A DNA stretch of 64,000 nucleotides, from contig NZ_CP046186.1 in NCBI RefSeq assembly GCF_012567955.1, forward strand, positions 244,491 to 308,490, in the 5' to 3' direction. This stretch comes from Enterobacteriaceae endosymbiont of Donacia bicoloricornis. GTDB taxonomy: Bacteria > Pseudomonadota > Gammaproteobacteria > Enterobacterales > Enterobacteriaceae. Shown here piece after piece: positions 1 through 10,241 of the stretch. The first letter of the stretch is position 1. Each line of letters starts with the position of its first letter. The translations under genes and the position numbers were made by a program. The notes beneath the pieces were generated by a model. That model saw nothing but the letters and a program-made list of their open reading frames with translations. It was not told where the DNA came from and did not search any database.

Positions 1-262
1 TTTGTATTGATTTTGCTACAAAATCTGTTTGACAATTTATTTCTAATAATATTCCGAAATCTTTAGTTACATAATCTAAAATTAATCCTTCTTTTGTTTT
101 ATTTTTTGATTTTTTAATAGATTCTATTTTTGAATATTTTCTTATATGATCTAATGCTTCATTAATATTTCCTTTTGTTATAATTAATGCTTTTTTACAT
201 TCTATAATACTAATATTCGTTATATCTCTTAATTTTTTAATTTTATTAATATCAATTTTCAA
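1..262 (-). CDS. tsf: Elongation factor Ts, N-terminal part (cut by window edge)
   Basis: EF-Ts is the guanine nucleotide exchange factor for EF-Tu. Only about 87 N-terminal residues are inside the window; the rest lies beyond base 1. The translated stretch has the UBA-like start (KIKKLRDITN), the CKKAL helix and the family signature INCQTDFVAK. The start is a TTG at 260-262: an AGGAG sits a few bases upstream on the minus strand and no ATG fits the family N-terminus. It follows rpsB by about 9 bases, the classic rpsB-tsf operon. The non-ATG start may lower initiation relative to rpsB (inference). Confidence 0.9.
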   Translation of the reverse strand, partial: MKIDINKIKKLRDITNISIIECKKALIITKGNINEALDHIRKYSKIESIKKSKNKTKEGLILDYVTKDFGILLEINCQTDFVAKSIQ

Positions 263-271
263 TCTTGACTC

Positions 272-982
272 CTAATTAATTTTTAATTCTTTTTTATTAG
301 AAATATTTAAATTATTTTTTAATATAGCCTTAGTTACATAATATAAATATAATTTTATTGCACGAATAGCATCATCATTAGCAGGAATAACAAAATTTAT
401 TCCTTCAGGATTTGAATTAGTATCTACAATAGCAAATATAGGAATATTTAATTTTTTAGCTTCTTTTATAGCAATTTTTTCATAATTTGCATCTATAACA
501 AATATAGCATCGGGTAATCCTCCCATATTTTTTATACCACCTAAACTTTTTTCTAAATTTAATAATTCTCTATTTCGTGTTAATGCTTCTTTTTTTATTA
601 ATTGTTTAAAAATTCCATTTTTTTTTTGTAATTCTAGTTCTTTTAATTTTTTTATAGATTGTTTTACAGTTCTCCAATTAGTTAACATGCCTCCTAACCA
701 ACGATGATTAACAAAGAATTGATTACAATTAATTGCTGTTTGTTTTATAAGTTCAGATGCTGCTTTTTTAGTACCAATAAATAAAATTTTACCTCTACGA
801 GAACTTATCTTCTTAAGTTCTTTTAATGCATTATTAAACATTAAAATAGTTTTATCTAAATTAATAATATGTATTTTATTTTTATATTTAAAAATAAATT
901 TTTTCATTTTAGGATTCCAATAACGAGTTTGATGACCAAAATGGGCCCCAACTTTGAACATTTTATTAACAGATATAGACAT
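272..982 (-). CDS. rpsB: 30S ribosomal protein S2
   Basis: S2 is a 30S subunit protein that helps anchor S1 to the ribosome. The 236 residues match the usual enterobacterial length (about 241). The N-terminal family motif [13 protein letters not shown] and the [11 protein letters not shown] stretch are clear. An AGGA lies about 8 bases before the ATG. It is first in a two-gene unit with tsf and divergent from map, as in E. coli. The C-terminal tail is lysine/asparagine-rich and slightly shortened, typical of AT drift. Confidence 0.97.
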   Translation of the reverse strand: MSISVNKMFKVGAHFGHQTRYWNPKMKKFIFKYKNKIHIINLDKTILMFNNALKELKKISSRRGKILFIGTKKAASELIKQTAINCNQFFVNHRWLGGMLTNWRTVKQSIKKLKELELQKKNGIFKQLIKKEALTRNRELLNLEKSLGGIKNMGGLPDAIFVIDANYEKIAIKEAKKLNIPIFAIVDTNSNPEGINFVIPANDDAIRAIKLYLYYVTKAILKNNLNISNKKELKIN

Positions 983-1145
983 TATTATTTATCCTTATTT
1001 ATTATAATATTAAAATATTATTATAAAATTAATATTTATACAAAAAATAATTTAATTGATTAAATTTAATAATATTTAAATTTAATTTAGTTATTATAAT
1101 ATAACATTTATATATATAAAATTAAGAAATCTATAAAATAAAATA

Positions 1146-1934
1146 ATGAAAATTTTAATTAAAAATTCTAAAGAAATAAAAAAAATTTACAAATCTTGCC
1201 AATTAGCAGCAAAAGTATTAGAAATGATTAAAGATTATATAATTCCAGGTATTAGTACAGAAGAAATTAATAATATATGTCATAATTATATTACAAATAT
1301 TCAAAAAGCTATACCTGCAACTTTAGGATATAATGGTTTCCCAAAATCTGTATGTATTTCTAAAAATGATATTGTATGTCATGGAATTTCACATAAAAAT
1401 GATATATTAAAACAAGGTGATATTGTTAATATAGATGTTACTATTTTATATAATAATTATTATGGTGATACATCAAAAATGTTTTTTGTTGGAGAAAAAA
1501 TCTCAAAACAATCTAAATTATTATGTTTAACTGCTCAAAAAAGTTTATATAAAGCTATCAGTATTTTAAAACCAGGAATTAGATTATATAAAATTGGTCA
1601 AATAATTCAAAAATATGTAGAATCAAAAAAATTTTCTGTTGTAAGAAATTATTGTGGACATGGTATCGGGGAAAATTTTCATGAAGATCCACAAATTTTA
1701 CATTATAAATCATATGATTATGGAATTTTATTAAAACCTGGAATGATATTTACTATTGAACCTATGATAAATGTAGGACATCATAGTGTATATTTAACTA
1801 ATGATAATTGGACTGTGAAAACTAAAGATAGAACTAATTCAGCTCAATATGAGCATACTGTACTTATTACTAATTTGGGGAAAAAAATTTTAACTTTACG
1901 TAAAGAAGAGAAAGAGATATTTAATAATCTATAG
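1146..1934 (+). CDS. map: Methionine aminopeptidase, type I
   Basis: Removes the initiator methionine from nascent proteins after deformylation. At 262 residues it is the normal type I length. The metal-binding residues are all in place: Asp in NIDVTI, Asp in GDTSKMF, His in NYCGHGIGENFHED, Glu in FTIEPMIN and Glu in AQYEHTVL. It is divergently transcribed from rpsB across a 163-base gap and ends against a hairpin shared with rpoD. It works downstream of Def, encoded at 16.8 kb. No strong Shine-Dalgarno sequence is visible before its ATG. Confidence 0.97.
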   Translation: MKILIKNSKEIKKIYKSCQLAAKVLEMIKDYIIPGISTEEINNICHNYITNIQKAIPATLGYNGFPKSVCISKNDIVCHGISHKNDILKQGDIVNIDVTILYNNYYGDTSKMFFVGEKISKQSKLLCLTAQKSLYKAISILKPGIRLYKIGQIIQKYVESKKFSVVRNYCGHGIGENFHEDPQILHYKSYDYGILLKPGMIFTIEPMINVGHHSVYLTNDNWTVKTKDRTNSAQYEHTVLITNLGKKILTLRKEEKEIFNNL

Positions 1935-1938
1935 ATTT

Positions 1939-1982
1939 GATATAGTTAAGTAATTATAAGTTTATAGTTGCTTAACTATATC
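1939..1982. terminator. Hairpin between convergent map and rpoD
   Basis: Perfect 12-base inverted repeat: GATATAGTTAAG at 1939-1950 pairs with CTTAACTATATC at 1971-1982, with a 20-base loop. It lies between the stop codons of two convergent genes. The stem is A/T-rich, and a T-rich stretch follows on the plus strand, so it could end transcription from either side. Function is inferred from position and symmetry. Confidence 0.6.
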
Positions 1983-2001
1983 AGAATTTATTTTGTAATT
2001 T

Positions 2002-3807
2002 TTAATTATCTAAAAAACTTTTTAATATTTCTGATCTACTAGGATGTCGTAATTTTCTTAATGCTTTTGCTTCTATTTGTCTAATTCTTTCTCTTGTTAC
2101 ATCAAATTGTTTCCCAACTTCTTCTAATGTATGATCGGAATTCATATCAATACCAAATCTCATTCTTAATACCTTTGCTTCTCTTGGTGTTAAACTAGAT
2201 AAAATATTATATGTTGCTGTTTTTAAACTTTCTGAAGTTGCGGAATCTAATGGTAGTTCTAAAGTACTATCTTCAATAAAATCACTTAAATGTGATTCAT
2301 CATCATCTCCTATAGGTGTCTCCATTGAAATAGGTTCTTTAGCTATTTTTAATACTTTTCTGATTTTATCTTCTGGAATAAGCATATATGAAGATAATTC
2401 TTCAGGAGTAGGTTCTCTACCTAGTTCTTGTAAAATTTTTCTGGAAACTCTATTAAGTTTATTTATAGTTTCAATCATATGTACAGGAATTCTTATTGTT
2501 CTAGCTTGATCAGCAATAGATCTTGTTATAGCTTGTCTAATCCACCATGTGGCATATGTAGAAAATTTGTATCCTCTTCTATATTCAAATTTATCTACTG
2601 CTTTCATCAAACCTATATTACCTTCTTGTATTAAATCAAGAAATTGTAAACCCCTATTGGTGTATTTTTTAGCAATGGAAATAACTAATCTTAAATTAGC
2701 TTCAATCATTTCTTTTTTTGCTTTTTGTGATTTTAATTCACCCATAGAAATTTTTTTGTTGATTTCTCTAATTTCTTTAATTTTTAATCCTGTTTTTTTT
2801 TCAATATTAATTAATTTAATAATACTTTTGTTAATTTTATTAAAAAAATTGTTTTTTTCATTTAAATAAAATTTTTTTCTCAATTTAGAATTTTTTAATT
2901 TTTTTAAAAAAGAATCTGTATTTGTTTCATTATTATAGAATATATATAAAAATTTTTTTTTTGATATATTATATCTTTTTAAACATATTTTTAATATATT
3001 AAATTCTTCTATACGTATATGTAACATTATAGAACGTATTTTAGATACTAAATAATTAAATTCTTTTGAAACCAAACGAAATTTCTTAAAAATTTCTGCA
3101 AGATTTTTTAATGCAATCAATGTTTGACGATGATTTCTACCTTTTTTTTTAATAAAAATTAATGTTCTATAATATTGTTTTTCTAATTCTAAAAAATTTT
3201 TTTCTGCTAAATTATAATCTATAATATTTTCATTATTTTCTGTTTTAATATTGTGAGATAATTCTTGATGGTTAAAAGAAGATATAATTTTTTCTTTAAT
3301 ATCATAATTAATAAAACCATGGATTAAATCTGATAAACGAATATCTCCAGATTTAACTTTATTATATTTATCTAATAAATATTTAATTGAATAAGGATAT
3401 TTTGCTATAGAATATTGTACTTGATTAATACCTTCTTCTATACGTTTAGCTATATTTATCTCTCCCTCTCTTGTTAAGAGTTCTACAGTCCCCATCTCGC
3501 GCATATATATCCGTACTGGATCTGTAGTTTTTCCCATTTCCGATTCTACATTAGATAATACTTGTACTGCATCTTCTGATGCTGTTAAATTATTTGTATT
3601 ATTATTTAATATTAAATCATCATTATCAGGAGCTTCTTCCATTACTTGGATACCCATATCATTAATCATTTGAATAATATTTTTTATTTGATGAGAATTA
3701 ATAATATTATCAGGTAAATGATCATTAACTTCAGAATAAGTTAAATAACCTTTTTCTTTTCCAAGTGTTATAAGAATTTTAAGCTGTGATTTTGAGTTAT
3801 GATCCAT
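2002..3807 (-). CDS. rpoD: RNA polymerase sigma-70 factor
   Basis: Primary sigma factor, directing RNA polymerase to housekeeping promoters. About 601 residues, close to the 613 of E. coli. Region 1.1 ([13 protein letters not shown]), the region 2 core ([43 protein letters not shown]), region 3 and the region 4.2 helix-turn-helix ([16 protein letters not shown]) are all present. The frame is open to an ATG at 3819, but the family N-terminus MxxNxxSQLK and a GGAA spacer favour the ATG at 3807. The variable segment between regions 1.2 and 2.1 is lysine-rich but full size. It is last in the rpsU-dnaG-rpoD cluster. Confidence 0.97.
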   Translation of the reverse strand: MDHNSKSQLKILITLGKEKGYLTYSEVNDHLPDNIINSHQIKNIIQMINDMGIQVMEEAPDNDDLILNNNTNNLTASEDAVQVLSNVESEMGKTTDPVRIYMREMGTVELLTREGEINIAKRIEEGINQVQYSIAKYPYSIKYLLDKYNKVKSGDIRLSDLIHGFINYDIKEKIISSFNHQELSHNIKTENNENIIDYNLAEKNFLELEKQYYRTLIFIKKKGRNHRQTLIALKNLAEIFKKFRLVSKEFNYLVSKIRSIMLHIRIEEFNILKICLKRYNISKKKFLYIFYNNETNTDSFLKKLKNSKLRKKFYLNEKNNFFNKINKSIIKLINIEKKTGLKIKEIREINKKISMGELKSQKAKKEMIEANLRLVISIAKKYTNRGLQFLDLIQEGNIGLMKAVDKFEYRRGYKFSTYATWWIRQAITRSIADQARTIRIPVHMIETINKLNRVSRKILQELGREPTPEELSSYMLIPEDKIRKVLKIAKEPISMETPIGDDDESHLSDFIEDSTLELPLDSATSESLKTATYNILSSLTPREAKVLRMRFGIDMNSDHTLEEVGKQFDVTRERIRQIEAKALRKLRHPSRSEILKSFLDN

Positions 3808-3931
3808 AAATAGTTCCATACTTGTATTTACTAATATTTAAATAAATTTAAATTAAATAAAATTAAAAACAAATTATTTATTTAATAAATAAAATTTTAT
3901 TTATTATTAATAATATTTTAAATATATTTTA

Positions 3932-5680
3932 TTAAATTTTTAAAATTATTTTTTTTTTAATTAATTTTTGATTTAAAGACCATAATTCTTTTTTTTTTTT
4001 ATGATCTAATCCTTTTTTTCTATCTAAAGATATTAAATAATCTATTCTATTTTCTAAAATATTTATTTTTAATTTTTTTATTAAATTTATAAAAAATTGT
4101 TCTATCTTATGATCAGGAATCATATGGTTCCATGTAACTAAAATTTCAAAAATTTTTTTTAATTTTGTCCCTCTAAACTGTTCTAATATATTAACTGTTG
4201 TTATATTTTTATTTTTATAAAAATTTACAAATTTTATTAAAAAAAATAATCCATTAATATTTGAACTTTTAAAAAATTTTAATTGAGGAACGAATTTTAT
4301 TAATTTGGGATTTTGTATTAATAAACTTAATAATATACGAATAGTAGTTTTTTTAAAATTATTATTTATAATTATTTTTTTTTTAACTTTAAATGAATGA
4401 TATATATCTACAAGATTGATAATACCTATTTTTTCTCCTAATTTTTTAATTAAATTTATTTGAAATAAATAATCAGGAATTATTTTAATAAATGACAAAG
4501 CTTTATAAATAAAATTTGTTTTTTGTTCACAAGAAGAAAAAACATTATTTAAAAATAATTGTTTAAAAAAAAATTTGGAAAAAGATAAAGTGTTTTTAAT
4601 TCTTTTTTTAAAAAGAATTTGACCTTCTTTTCTGATTAAACTATCAGGATCTTCTCCATTAGGTAAAATCATAAATTTTATTTTTTTCCCATTAACTAAA
4701 TAAGGTAAACTAATTTTTAAAGATTTCCATTGTGCTTTTATCCCGGTTTCATCACCATCAAAACAATAAATAATTTTGTTTGTTATACTAAACAATTTTT
4801 TTATATGAATATTAGTAATAGAAGATCCTAATATAGCTACAGCATATTTTATATTAAATTGAAATAAACTGATAACATCAATATATCCTTCTACTATTAA
4901 TATTTTTTTTATAATATTATTTTCTTTTTTAGTTTCATATAATCCATATAATTCTTGACTTTTATGAAAAATATGATTTTCTGCAGAATTTAAATATTTA
5001 GGGTTAATATTTTTAAAAACTCTTCCCCCAAATCCAATAATAATACCATTTATATTCTTTATTGGAAATATTATTCTATTGTAAAAAATATCATAAAAAT
5101 TATTATTTTTAGTATTTTTTTTTAAAATACCTAATTTTTTATATAAAATTTTTATAATTTTTTTATTATTTAAAATTTTTTTTTGCCAAAATAAAGGAGA
5201 AAATCCAATAGAAAAATACTCTATAATATATGGATTTAATCCTCTATTTAATAAATATTGATATGCTTCTTTCGCTAAGGGAGTTAGCAAAGAATTTTTA
5301 TAAAAAAAACTTAAATTAGCAATTAGTTTATAATAAATTCTATTTTTTTGAAAAATTTTTTGTGAAAAATTAGATTTATTATTATAAATAATAGGAATAT
5401 TAAATAAATTTGCTATAGATTCTATACTTTCAAGAAAAGATAAATTATCATATTTCATAATAAAATCAATAATATTACCATGTATCCCGCATCCAAAACA
5501 ATGATATAATTGTTTTGAAGAACTAACTACAAATGAAGGATTTTTTTCTAAATGAAAAGGACAAATACCAAAAAAATTTTTTCCTTTTTTTTTTAAATTT
5601 ATTTTATTTTTAATTAAAGATACAATATCAATTTGATCTAATAAATTACTAATAAATAAACGAGATATATATCTAACCAT
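3932..5680 (-). CDS. dnaG: DNA primase
   Basis: Makes RNA primers for chromosome replication together with the DnaB helicase. The 582 residues match the family length. The N-terminal CHC2 zinc finger has C40, H43, C61 and C64. The TOPRIM core shows ILIVEGYIDVISL and the acidic FDGDETG motif. The C-terminal helicase-interaction domain is very divergent and lysine/isoleucine-rich. It lies between rpsU (44 bases upstream) and rpoD (about 124 bases downstream), the conserved macromolecular-synthesis order. Confidence 0.97.
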   Translation of the reverse strand: MVRYISRLFISNLLDQIDIVSLIKNKINLKKKGKNFFGICPFHLEKNPSFVVSSSKQLYHCFGCGIHGNIIDFIMKYDNLSFLESIESIANLFNIPIIYNNKSNFSQKIFQKNRIYYKLIANLSFFYKNSLLTPLAKEAYQYLLNRGLNPYIIEYFSIGFSPLFWQKKILNNKKIIKILYKKLGILKKNTKNNNFYDIFYNRIIFPIKNINGIIIGFGGRVFKNINPKYLNSAENHIFHKSQELYGLYETKKENNIIKKILIVEGYIDVISLFQFNIKYAVAILGSSITNIHIKKLFSITNKIIYCFDGDETGIKAQWKSLKISLPYLVNGKKIKFMILPNGEDPDSLIRKEGQILFKKRIKNTLSFSKFFFKQLFLNNVFSSCEQKTNFIYKALSFIKIIPDYLFQINLIKKLGEKIGIINLVDIYHSFKVKKKIIINNNFKKTTIRILLSLLIQNPKLIKFVPQLKFFKSSNINGLFFLIKFVNFYKNKNITTVNILEQFRGTKLKKIFEILVTWNHMIPDHKIEQFFINLIKKLKINILENRIDYLISLDRKKGLDHKKKKELWSLNQKLIKKKIILKI

Positions 5681-5724
5681 AAAAATAATTTTTTATAATT
5701 TATTATTTTTTAAAAAAAATAGTT

Positions 5725-5940
5725 TTAATATAAACGTATTCTTTTAGCATTTTCTCTAGATATTTTTTTAGCATGTCTTTTTATTGCAGAAGCTTTAGAT
5801 CTTTTTCTTTCAGTTGTTGGTTTTTCATAAAATTCTCTACGTCTTACTTCGGATAAAATCCCTGCTTTTTCACATGCACGTTTAAAACGTCTTAAAGCTA
5901 AATCAAATGGTTCATTATCACGTACTTTTATAATTGGCAT
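5725..5940 (-). CDS. rpsU: 30S ribosomal protein S21
   Basis: Small 30S protein involved in initiation and base pairing at the mRNA entry region. The 71 residues equal the E. coli length and are nearly identical in the core ([20 protein letters not shown], then [14 protein letters not shown]). First gene of the rpsU-dnaG-rpoD cluster, divergent from tsaD. It is among the least eroded proteins in the window. Confidence 0.98.
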   Translation of the reverse strand: MPIIKVRDNEPFDLALRRFKRACEKAGILSEVRRREFYEKPTTERKRSKASAIKRHAKKISRENAKRIRLY

Positions 5941-6071
5941 ATATAAACCTAAATTTATTTTATATTTATTTTATTATCGTAATAAATTATTATAATATAT
6001 AATGAAGAATATATAAATAATTTTTTATATTGTTTAAAATAATCGATTAACTAATTAATAGAAGATTAAAT

Positions 6072-7088
6072 ATGCTTTTCATGGGTATAGAAACATCATG
6101 TGATGATACAGCAGTAGCGATTTATGATAAAAATAAAGGAATATTATGTAATAATATTTATACACAAAAAATTCATTCTAAATATGGAGGTATTGTTCCC
6201 GAATTAGCTGCAAGAAATCATTTAAAAAAAATGATTCCTTTAATTAAAAAATCACTAATAAAAATAAAAAAGAAATTAAAAGATATTGATGTAATAGCTT
6301 ATACTTCAGGCCCAGGGCAAATAAATTCTTTAATAATAGGAGCAATTATTTCTCATACTTTAGCTTTTTCTTTAAATATTCCTGTTATCCCTATAAATCA
6401 TATGGAAGGACATTTATTTTCCATTATGTTACAAAAAAAAAAACCAATTTTTCCTTTTATAGGATTATTAATTTCTGGAGGACATACACAATTAATTTAT
6501 GCACATAAATTTGAAAAATATAAAATATTAGGAACAAATATAGATGACGCAGTAGGAGAAACTTTAGATAAAGTATCTAAATTATTAGGATTAGATTATC
6601 CTGGAGGTAAAAATTTATTCAAATTATCTAAATTTGGAACTTCAAAAAAATTTTTTTTCCCAAGACCTATGGTATCAAAAAAAAATAATTTTAATTTTAG
6701 TTTTTCTGGATTAAAAACTTCTGTAATAAATTTTATAAAAAAACAAAATCTAAATGATTTTAAAATAAAAGCAGATATTGCTTGTGCATTAGAAGATGCA
6801 GTTATAGAAACTCTTTATATTAAAAGTTTGTGGGCTTTAAAAAAATATAATATTAATCAATTAGTAATTGCAGGTGGAGTTAGTTCAAATCAAAAATTAA
6901 GAAAATTTTTATATAAAAACTTAAAAAAAAATAATATTAAATTATTTTATAGTAATAAAAAATTATGTACTGATAATGCAGCAATGATTGCTTATCTCGG
7001 ATCAAAAAAAAAAATTCTAAAAAAAAATAAATATATATTGAATACTATTAGTATTAATTCTAAGTTATCTTTAGAAGATAAAATTTAA
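6072..7088 (+). CDS. tsaD: tRNA N6-threonylcarbamoyladenosine transferase TsaD
   Basis: Transfers the threonylcarbamoyl group to A37 of ANN-decoding tRNAs, working with TsaB and TsaE on the product of TsaC (encoded at 16.1 kb). The 338 residues match E. coli (337). The ASKHA-fold start GIETSCDDTAVAIYD, the metal-binding HMEGH motif, SGGHTQL and VAGGVSSN-like IAGGVSSN are present. Divergent from rpsU, as in E. coli, with plsY and folB missing before uppP. The ATG at 6072 is taken; an in-frame ATG at 6081 is an alternative. Confidence 0.96.
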   Translation: MLFMGIETSCDDTAVAIYDKNKGILCNNIYTQKIHSKYGGIVPELAARNHLKKMIPLIKKSLIKIKKKLKDIDVIAYTSGPGQINSLIIGAIISHTLAFSLNIPVIPINHMEGHLFSIMLQKKKPIFPFIGLLISGGHTQLIYAHKFEKYKILGTNIDDAVGETLDKVSKLLGLDYPGGKNLFKLSKFGTSKKFFFPRPMVSKKNNFNFSFSGLKTSVINFIKKQNLNDFKIKADIACALEDAVIETLYIKSLWALKKYNINQLVIAGGVSSNQKLRKFLYKNLKKNNIKLFYSNKKLCTDNAAMIAYLGSKKKILKKNKYILNTISINSKLSLEDKI

Positions 7089-7168
7089 ATTTAAAATTTT
7101 ATAAAAATTTTTGTAAAAAACATTTTAAACAAAAATATTTTTTATTAATTTAATTGAGAATAATAATA

Positions 7169-7972
7169 ATGTTATTAAATTATTTTTCTTGTATAATACT
7201 TAGTATTATACAAGGTTTAACCGAATTTTTACCTATATCTTCAAATGCTCATATTATTATTTTTTCTAAAATATTAAATATTATGGAAAATAATAATTTT
7301 AAATTTTTTAAAATTATTATCCAATTAGGATCTTCATTAGCAATATTAATATTTTTTTGGGATAAAATTATTAAAATTATATTTAATAAAATTAAATATA
7401 ATTCTATTCTTCAAGAAAAAATAAATATTTTACATATATTTATATCTATATTCCCAATAATATTGGTTGGATTAACTTTTTATAAAAAAATTAAAATAAT
7501 AAATAATATTAATTATGTTATTTATGGGTTATTTATTGGCAATATATTATTATATATTTCTGAAAAATTTAAACCTATAAAATATAAAATTAACAATATT
7601 AATAATATTTTATATATAAATACTTTTTTTATTGGATGTTTTCAATGTTTAGCTTTATTACCGGGTGTTTCAAGGTTAGGCTCAACATTATCAATTAGTT
7701 TGTTACTTGGAATAAAACGTACTATTGCGATTAAGTTCTGTCTTATTATATCCATACCTATTATTTTTGGAGCTAATTTATTAGAATTATATAAAAATTA
7801 TACAGTAATCGATTTTTATAATATAAAAATATTTTTTATAGGTTTTTTAATTTCATTTTTTATTAGTTTAATTATTATTAAAAAATTAATTTATATGATA
7901 AAAAATATTTCTTTAAAATGGTTTATTTTATATCGTTTATTTTTAATAATAATATTATTAGTTTTAAACTAA
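7169..7972 (+). CDS. uppP: Undecaprenyl-diphosphatase (BacA type)
   Basis: Integral membrane enzyme that recycles undecaprenyl diphosphate to the lipid carrier used in peptidoglycan synthesis. About 267 residues, with several hydrophobic helices. Motif 1 reads QGLTEFLPISSNAH and motif 2 LPGVSRLGSTLS; the family usually has EGLTEFLPxSSxGH and PGxSRSGxT, so the first Glu, the Gly and a Ser differ. The open frame begins with TTG at 7154, but GAGA nine bases before the ATG at 7169 favours the latter. It abuts cca stop-to-stop without any gap. Confidence 0.93.
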   Translation: MLLNYFSCIILSIIQGLTEFLPISSNAHIIIFSKILNIMENNNFKFFKIIIQLGSSLAILIFFWDKIIKIIFNKIKYNSILQEKINILHIFISIFPIILVGLTFYKKIKIINNINYVIYGLFIGNILLYISEKFKPIKYKINNINNILYINTFFIGCFQCLALLPGVSRLGSTLSISLLLGIKRTIAIKFCLIISIPIIFGANLLELYKNYTVIDFYNIKIFFIGFLISFFISLIIIKKLIYMIKNISLKWFILYRLFLIIILLVLN

Positions 7973-9223
7973 TTATTTTTTTATAAAATATTTTTGATTT
8001 TTTATTTCAAGAAAACATTTTATTAATTTTAGTCTTTCATTTTGAATTTTTTTATTTATATTATCTCCTTTTAAATTATTTTTATTAATAATATTTTTTA
8101 TATTTAATTTAGAAATATATTTATACATATTAATAAAATATTTTCCTTGTTTATATTTCATAGATTCTAATGTTAATCTACCCCTAGCATCAGCTTCACT
8201 AACTAAAGCAATTTGTTTAACTCTTTCAGGTTTTCGCCATGCATCAATTATATTATATATATTTAATATATCTTCTGGTTTTTGATTATATATATCATGA
8301 ATAATATCATGTATTTTAGCAACTAAAATAGACAATTTTTTAAAATTACTAGGAATTTTTAATTTTTTACATAATCCCTTTATTAAAGGGATTCCATTTT
8401 CTCCATGTCCAGGATGTCTTGGCCATAATTTTTTAGGAGTTAATCCTTTACCTAGATCATGACATAATGCTGCAAATCTAGTTGATATATCTTTAGTAAG
8501 TTTAGATATTATTTTTAATGTTAACATGGTATGTATTCCGGTATCTTTTTCTGGATGCCATTTTAATGGTGCCGGAATCCCATATAATGAATTTATTTCT
8601 GGGAAAATAATAGGTAGAGCATCACATTTTTTTAAAACTTGAAAAAATACTTGAGGATGTGCTGCTTGTAAAGCATTATATGTTTCTTTCCAAATCCTTT
8701 CTGGTTTTAAATAAGATAATTCTCCTGAATGACTCATAATTTTCATTAGTTTTAATGTATTATTATGAATTCTAAATTTTAAATATTTTAATTTTGCAGC
8801 AAATCTAGCTACACGTAGAACTCTTAATGGATCATCTTGAAAAGATGAGGAAACATGTTTTAATAAACGATTTTTAATATCTTGTAAACCATTATATGGA
8901 TCATAAAAATTTCCTAATTCATCTTTTGCTATAGCATTAATAGTAAGATCTCTACGTAATAAATCTTCTTTAAGAGAAATTTTAGAAGATGCACAATATT
9001 TAAAACCTTTATACCCATGTCCAAATTTATATTCTGTTCTAGCTAATGCATATTCTTCATGAGTTTTAGGATGTAAAAAAACAGGAAAATCTTTGCCGAC
9101 TAATTTAAAACCTAATTTTAACATTGAATCAATATTTGATCCTACAACAACCCAATCTTTATCAGTTACTTTGATATTTAAAAGACTATCACGTATAGCT
9201 CCACCAACTAAATAAATTTTCAA
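7973..9223 (-). CDS. cca: CCA tRNA nucleotidyltransferase
   Basis: Adds the 3' CCA to tRNAs. The 416 residues match the E. coli enzyme (412). Visible are the nucleotidyltransferase start YLVGGAIRDSLL with the catalytic DKDW, the RRDLTINAIA motif, the DDPLRVLRVARFAAK helix and an HD phosphohydrolase domain (AALCHDLGKG). It should be essential here: none of the eight tRNA genes in the window encodes CCA. The E. coli order cca-bacA(uppP)-...-tsaD is kept. The C-terminal 40 residues are lysine/asparagine-rich and poorly conserved. Confidence 0.97.
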   Translation of the reverse strand: MKIYLVGGAIRDSLLNIKVTDKDWVVVGSNIDSMLKLGFKLVGKDFPVFLHPKTHEEYALARTEYKFGHGYKGFKYCASSKISLKEDLLRRDLTINAIAKDELGNFYDPYNGLQDIKNRLLKHVSSSFQDDPLRVLRVARFAAKLKYLKFRIHNNTLKLMKIMSHSGELSYLKPERIWKETYNALQAAHPQVFFQVLKKCDALPIIFPEINSLYGIPAPLKWHPEKDTGIHTMLTLKIISKLTKDISTRFAALCHDLGKGLTPKKLWPRHPGHGENGIPLIKGLCKKLKIPSNFKKLSILVAKIHDIIHDIYNQKPEDILNIYNIIDAWRKPERVKQIALVSEADARGRLTLESMKYKQGKYFINMYKYISKLNIKNIINKNNLKGDNINKKIQNERLKLIKCFLEIKNQKYFIKK

Positions 9224-9366
9224 TTTTTACTCCTGAAAATAACATTATATTTTTTATTAAAAAATAAATTATTACTACTAGTATAGTATTTGTCTTTCTT
9301 AAAGAAAATTTATTTAATAAAATTAATATATAATAATATTAAATAATAATAATAAAAATTTTATTT

Positions 9367-10014
9367 ATGAATATACTTGATAAAAAATTTGGTAATTATA
9401 AAACACGTGTAGAAAATGCCATTTCTTCTTTAAAAAAAGGATCTGGTATTTTAATTCTAGATGATAAAAAAAGAGAGAATGAAAGTGATATAGTATTTGC
9501 AGCAGAAAATATATCTATATCAGATATAGCTTTTTCTATTAGATATGGTAGTGGTATTATTTGTTTATGTATTACAGAATATTTACGGAAAAAATTAAAA
9601 TTACCTATGATGGTAAAAAAAAATACCAGTTTTTATAAAACAGGATTTACAGTTACTATTGAAGCAGCAAAAGGAATTTCTACTGGAGTATCTGCAAAAG
9701 ATAGATTTACAACAATTAAAACAGCTATTTCAAATAATGTTATTCCTGAAGATTTAAATCAACCTGGTCATGTTTTTCCATTAAGAGCAGTTAATGGAGG
9801 TTTATTAAAAAGAGAGGGACATACTGAAGCTACAATAGATTTATTAAAAATTGCTAAAATGAAACCAACTGGAGTATTATGTGAATTAACAAACGAGGAT
9901 GGTTCCATGGCAAAAATTTTTGATGCTATATCTTTTGCCAAAAAAAATAAAATGGAATTAATTACTATTAATGATATAAAAAAATATATTATTAAAAATA
10001 ATATTATTACTTAA
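9367..10014 (+). CDS. ribB: 3,4-dihydroxy-2-butanone 4-phosphate synthase
   Basis: Converts ribulose 5-phosphate to the four-carbon precursor of riboflavin. The 215 residues are the stand-alone RibB length (E. coli 217), with no GTP cyclohydrolase II fusion. The active-site loop DDKKRENESDIVFAAE and the EGHTEATIDL motif are intact. It is the only vitamin gene recognised in the window and suggests retained riboflavin synthesis, either for the symbiont's own flavoproteins (FldA is encoded at 56.5 kb) or for the host. The 143-base leader shows no recognisable FMN riboswitch. Confidence 0.96.
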   Translation: MNILDKKFGNYKTRVENAISSLKKGSGILILDDKKRENESDIVFAAENISISDIAFSIRYGSGIICLCITEYLRKKLKLPMMVKKNTSFYKTGFTVTIEAAKGISTGVSAKDRFTTIKTAISNNVIPEDLNQPGHVFPLRAVNGGLLKREGHTEATIDLLKIAKMKPTGVLCELTNEDGSMAKIFDAISFAKKNKMELITINDIKKYIIKNNIIT

Positions 10015-10033
10015 TTTTAAATTATAAAAAACC

Positions 10034-10107
10034 TCGGCGAGAGAGGATTTGAACCTCCGACCCACTGGTCCCAAACCAGTTGCGCTACCAAGCTGCGCTA
10101 CTCGCCG
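10034..10107 (-). tRNA. proM: tRNA-Pro (anticodon UGG)
   Basis: Read on the minus strand it folds as a full cloverleaf with acceptor CGGCGAG/CTCGCCG and anticodon TGG. It is nearly identical to E. coli proM. No CCA follows the discriminator. It is the last of three tRNA genes in the order argX-hisR-proM, the E. coli argX operon minus leuT. Confidence 0.97.
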
Positions 10108-10125
10108 TATAAATATTTATTTTTG

Positions 10126-10199
10126 GGTGGTTAATGGGAATCGAACCCATGACAACTGGAACCACAATCCAGTACTCTACCAACTGAGCTATAACCACC
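10126..10199 (-). tRNA. hisR: tRNA-His (anticodon GUG)
   Basis: Minus-strand cloverleaf with anticodon GTG and an intact CTGGA/TCCAG anticodon stem. The extra 5' G (G-1) opposite C73, the identity element for histidyl-tRNA synthetase, is encoded, giving an eight-pair acceptor. CCA is not encoded. It lies between tRNA-Arg and tRNA-Pro. Confidence 0.97.
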
Positions 10200-10241
10200 A
10201 TTACAATTAATTTAAAAATATAATAAACAATCTTATAATTT

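Noticed and set aside
983-1145. Sigma-70 promoters in divergent gaps such as rpsB/map, rpsU/tsaD and rpsJ/ruvX.
   Set aside because: TATAAT-like and TTGACA-like words are expected by chance at this A+T content, so no promoter can be called without transcript 5' ends.
2549-2869. A 106-codon hydrophobic plus-strand frame inside rpoD.
   Set aside because: Antisense to conserved sigma regions 2 and 3; hydrophobicity follows from the complementary lysine/asparagine codons.
9224-9366. An FMN riboswitch in the ribB leader.
   Set aside because: The gap is only 143 bases and very AT-rich; none of the conserved G/C-rich core segments of the element can be seen.
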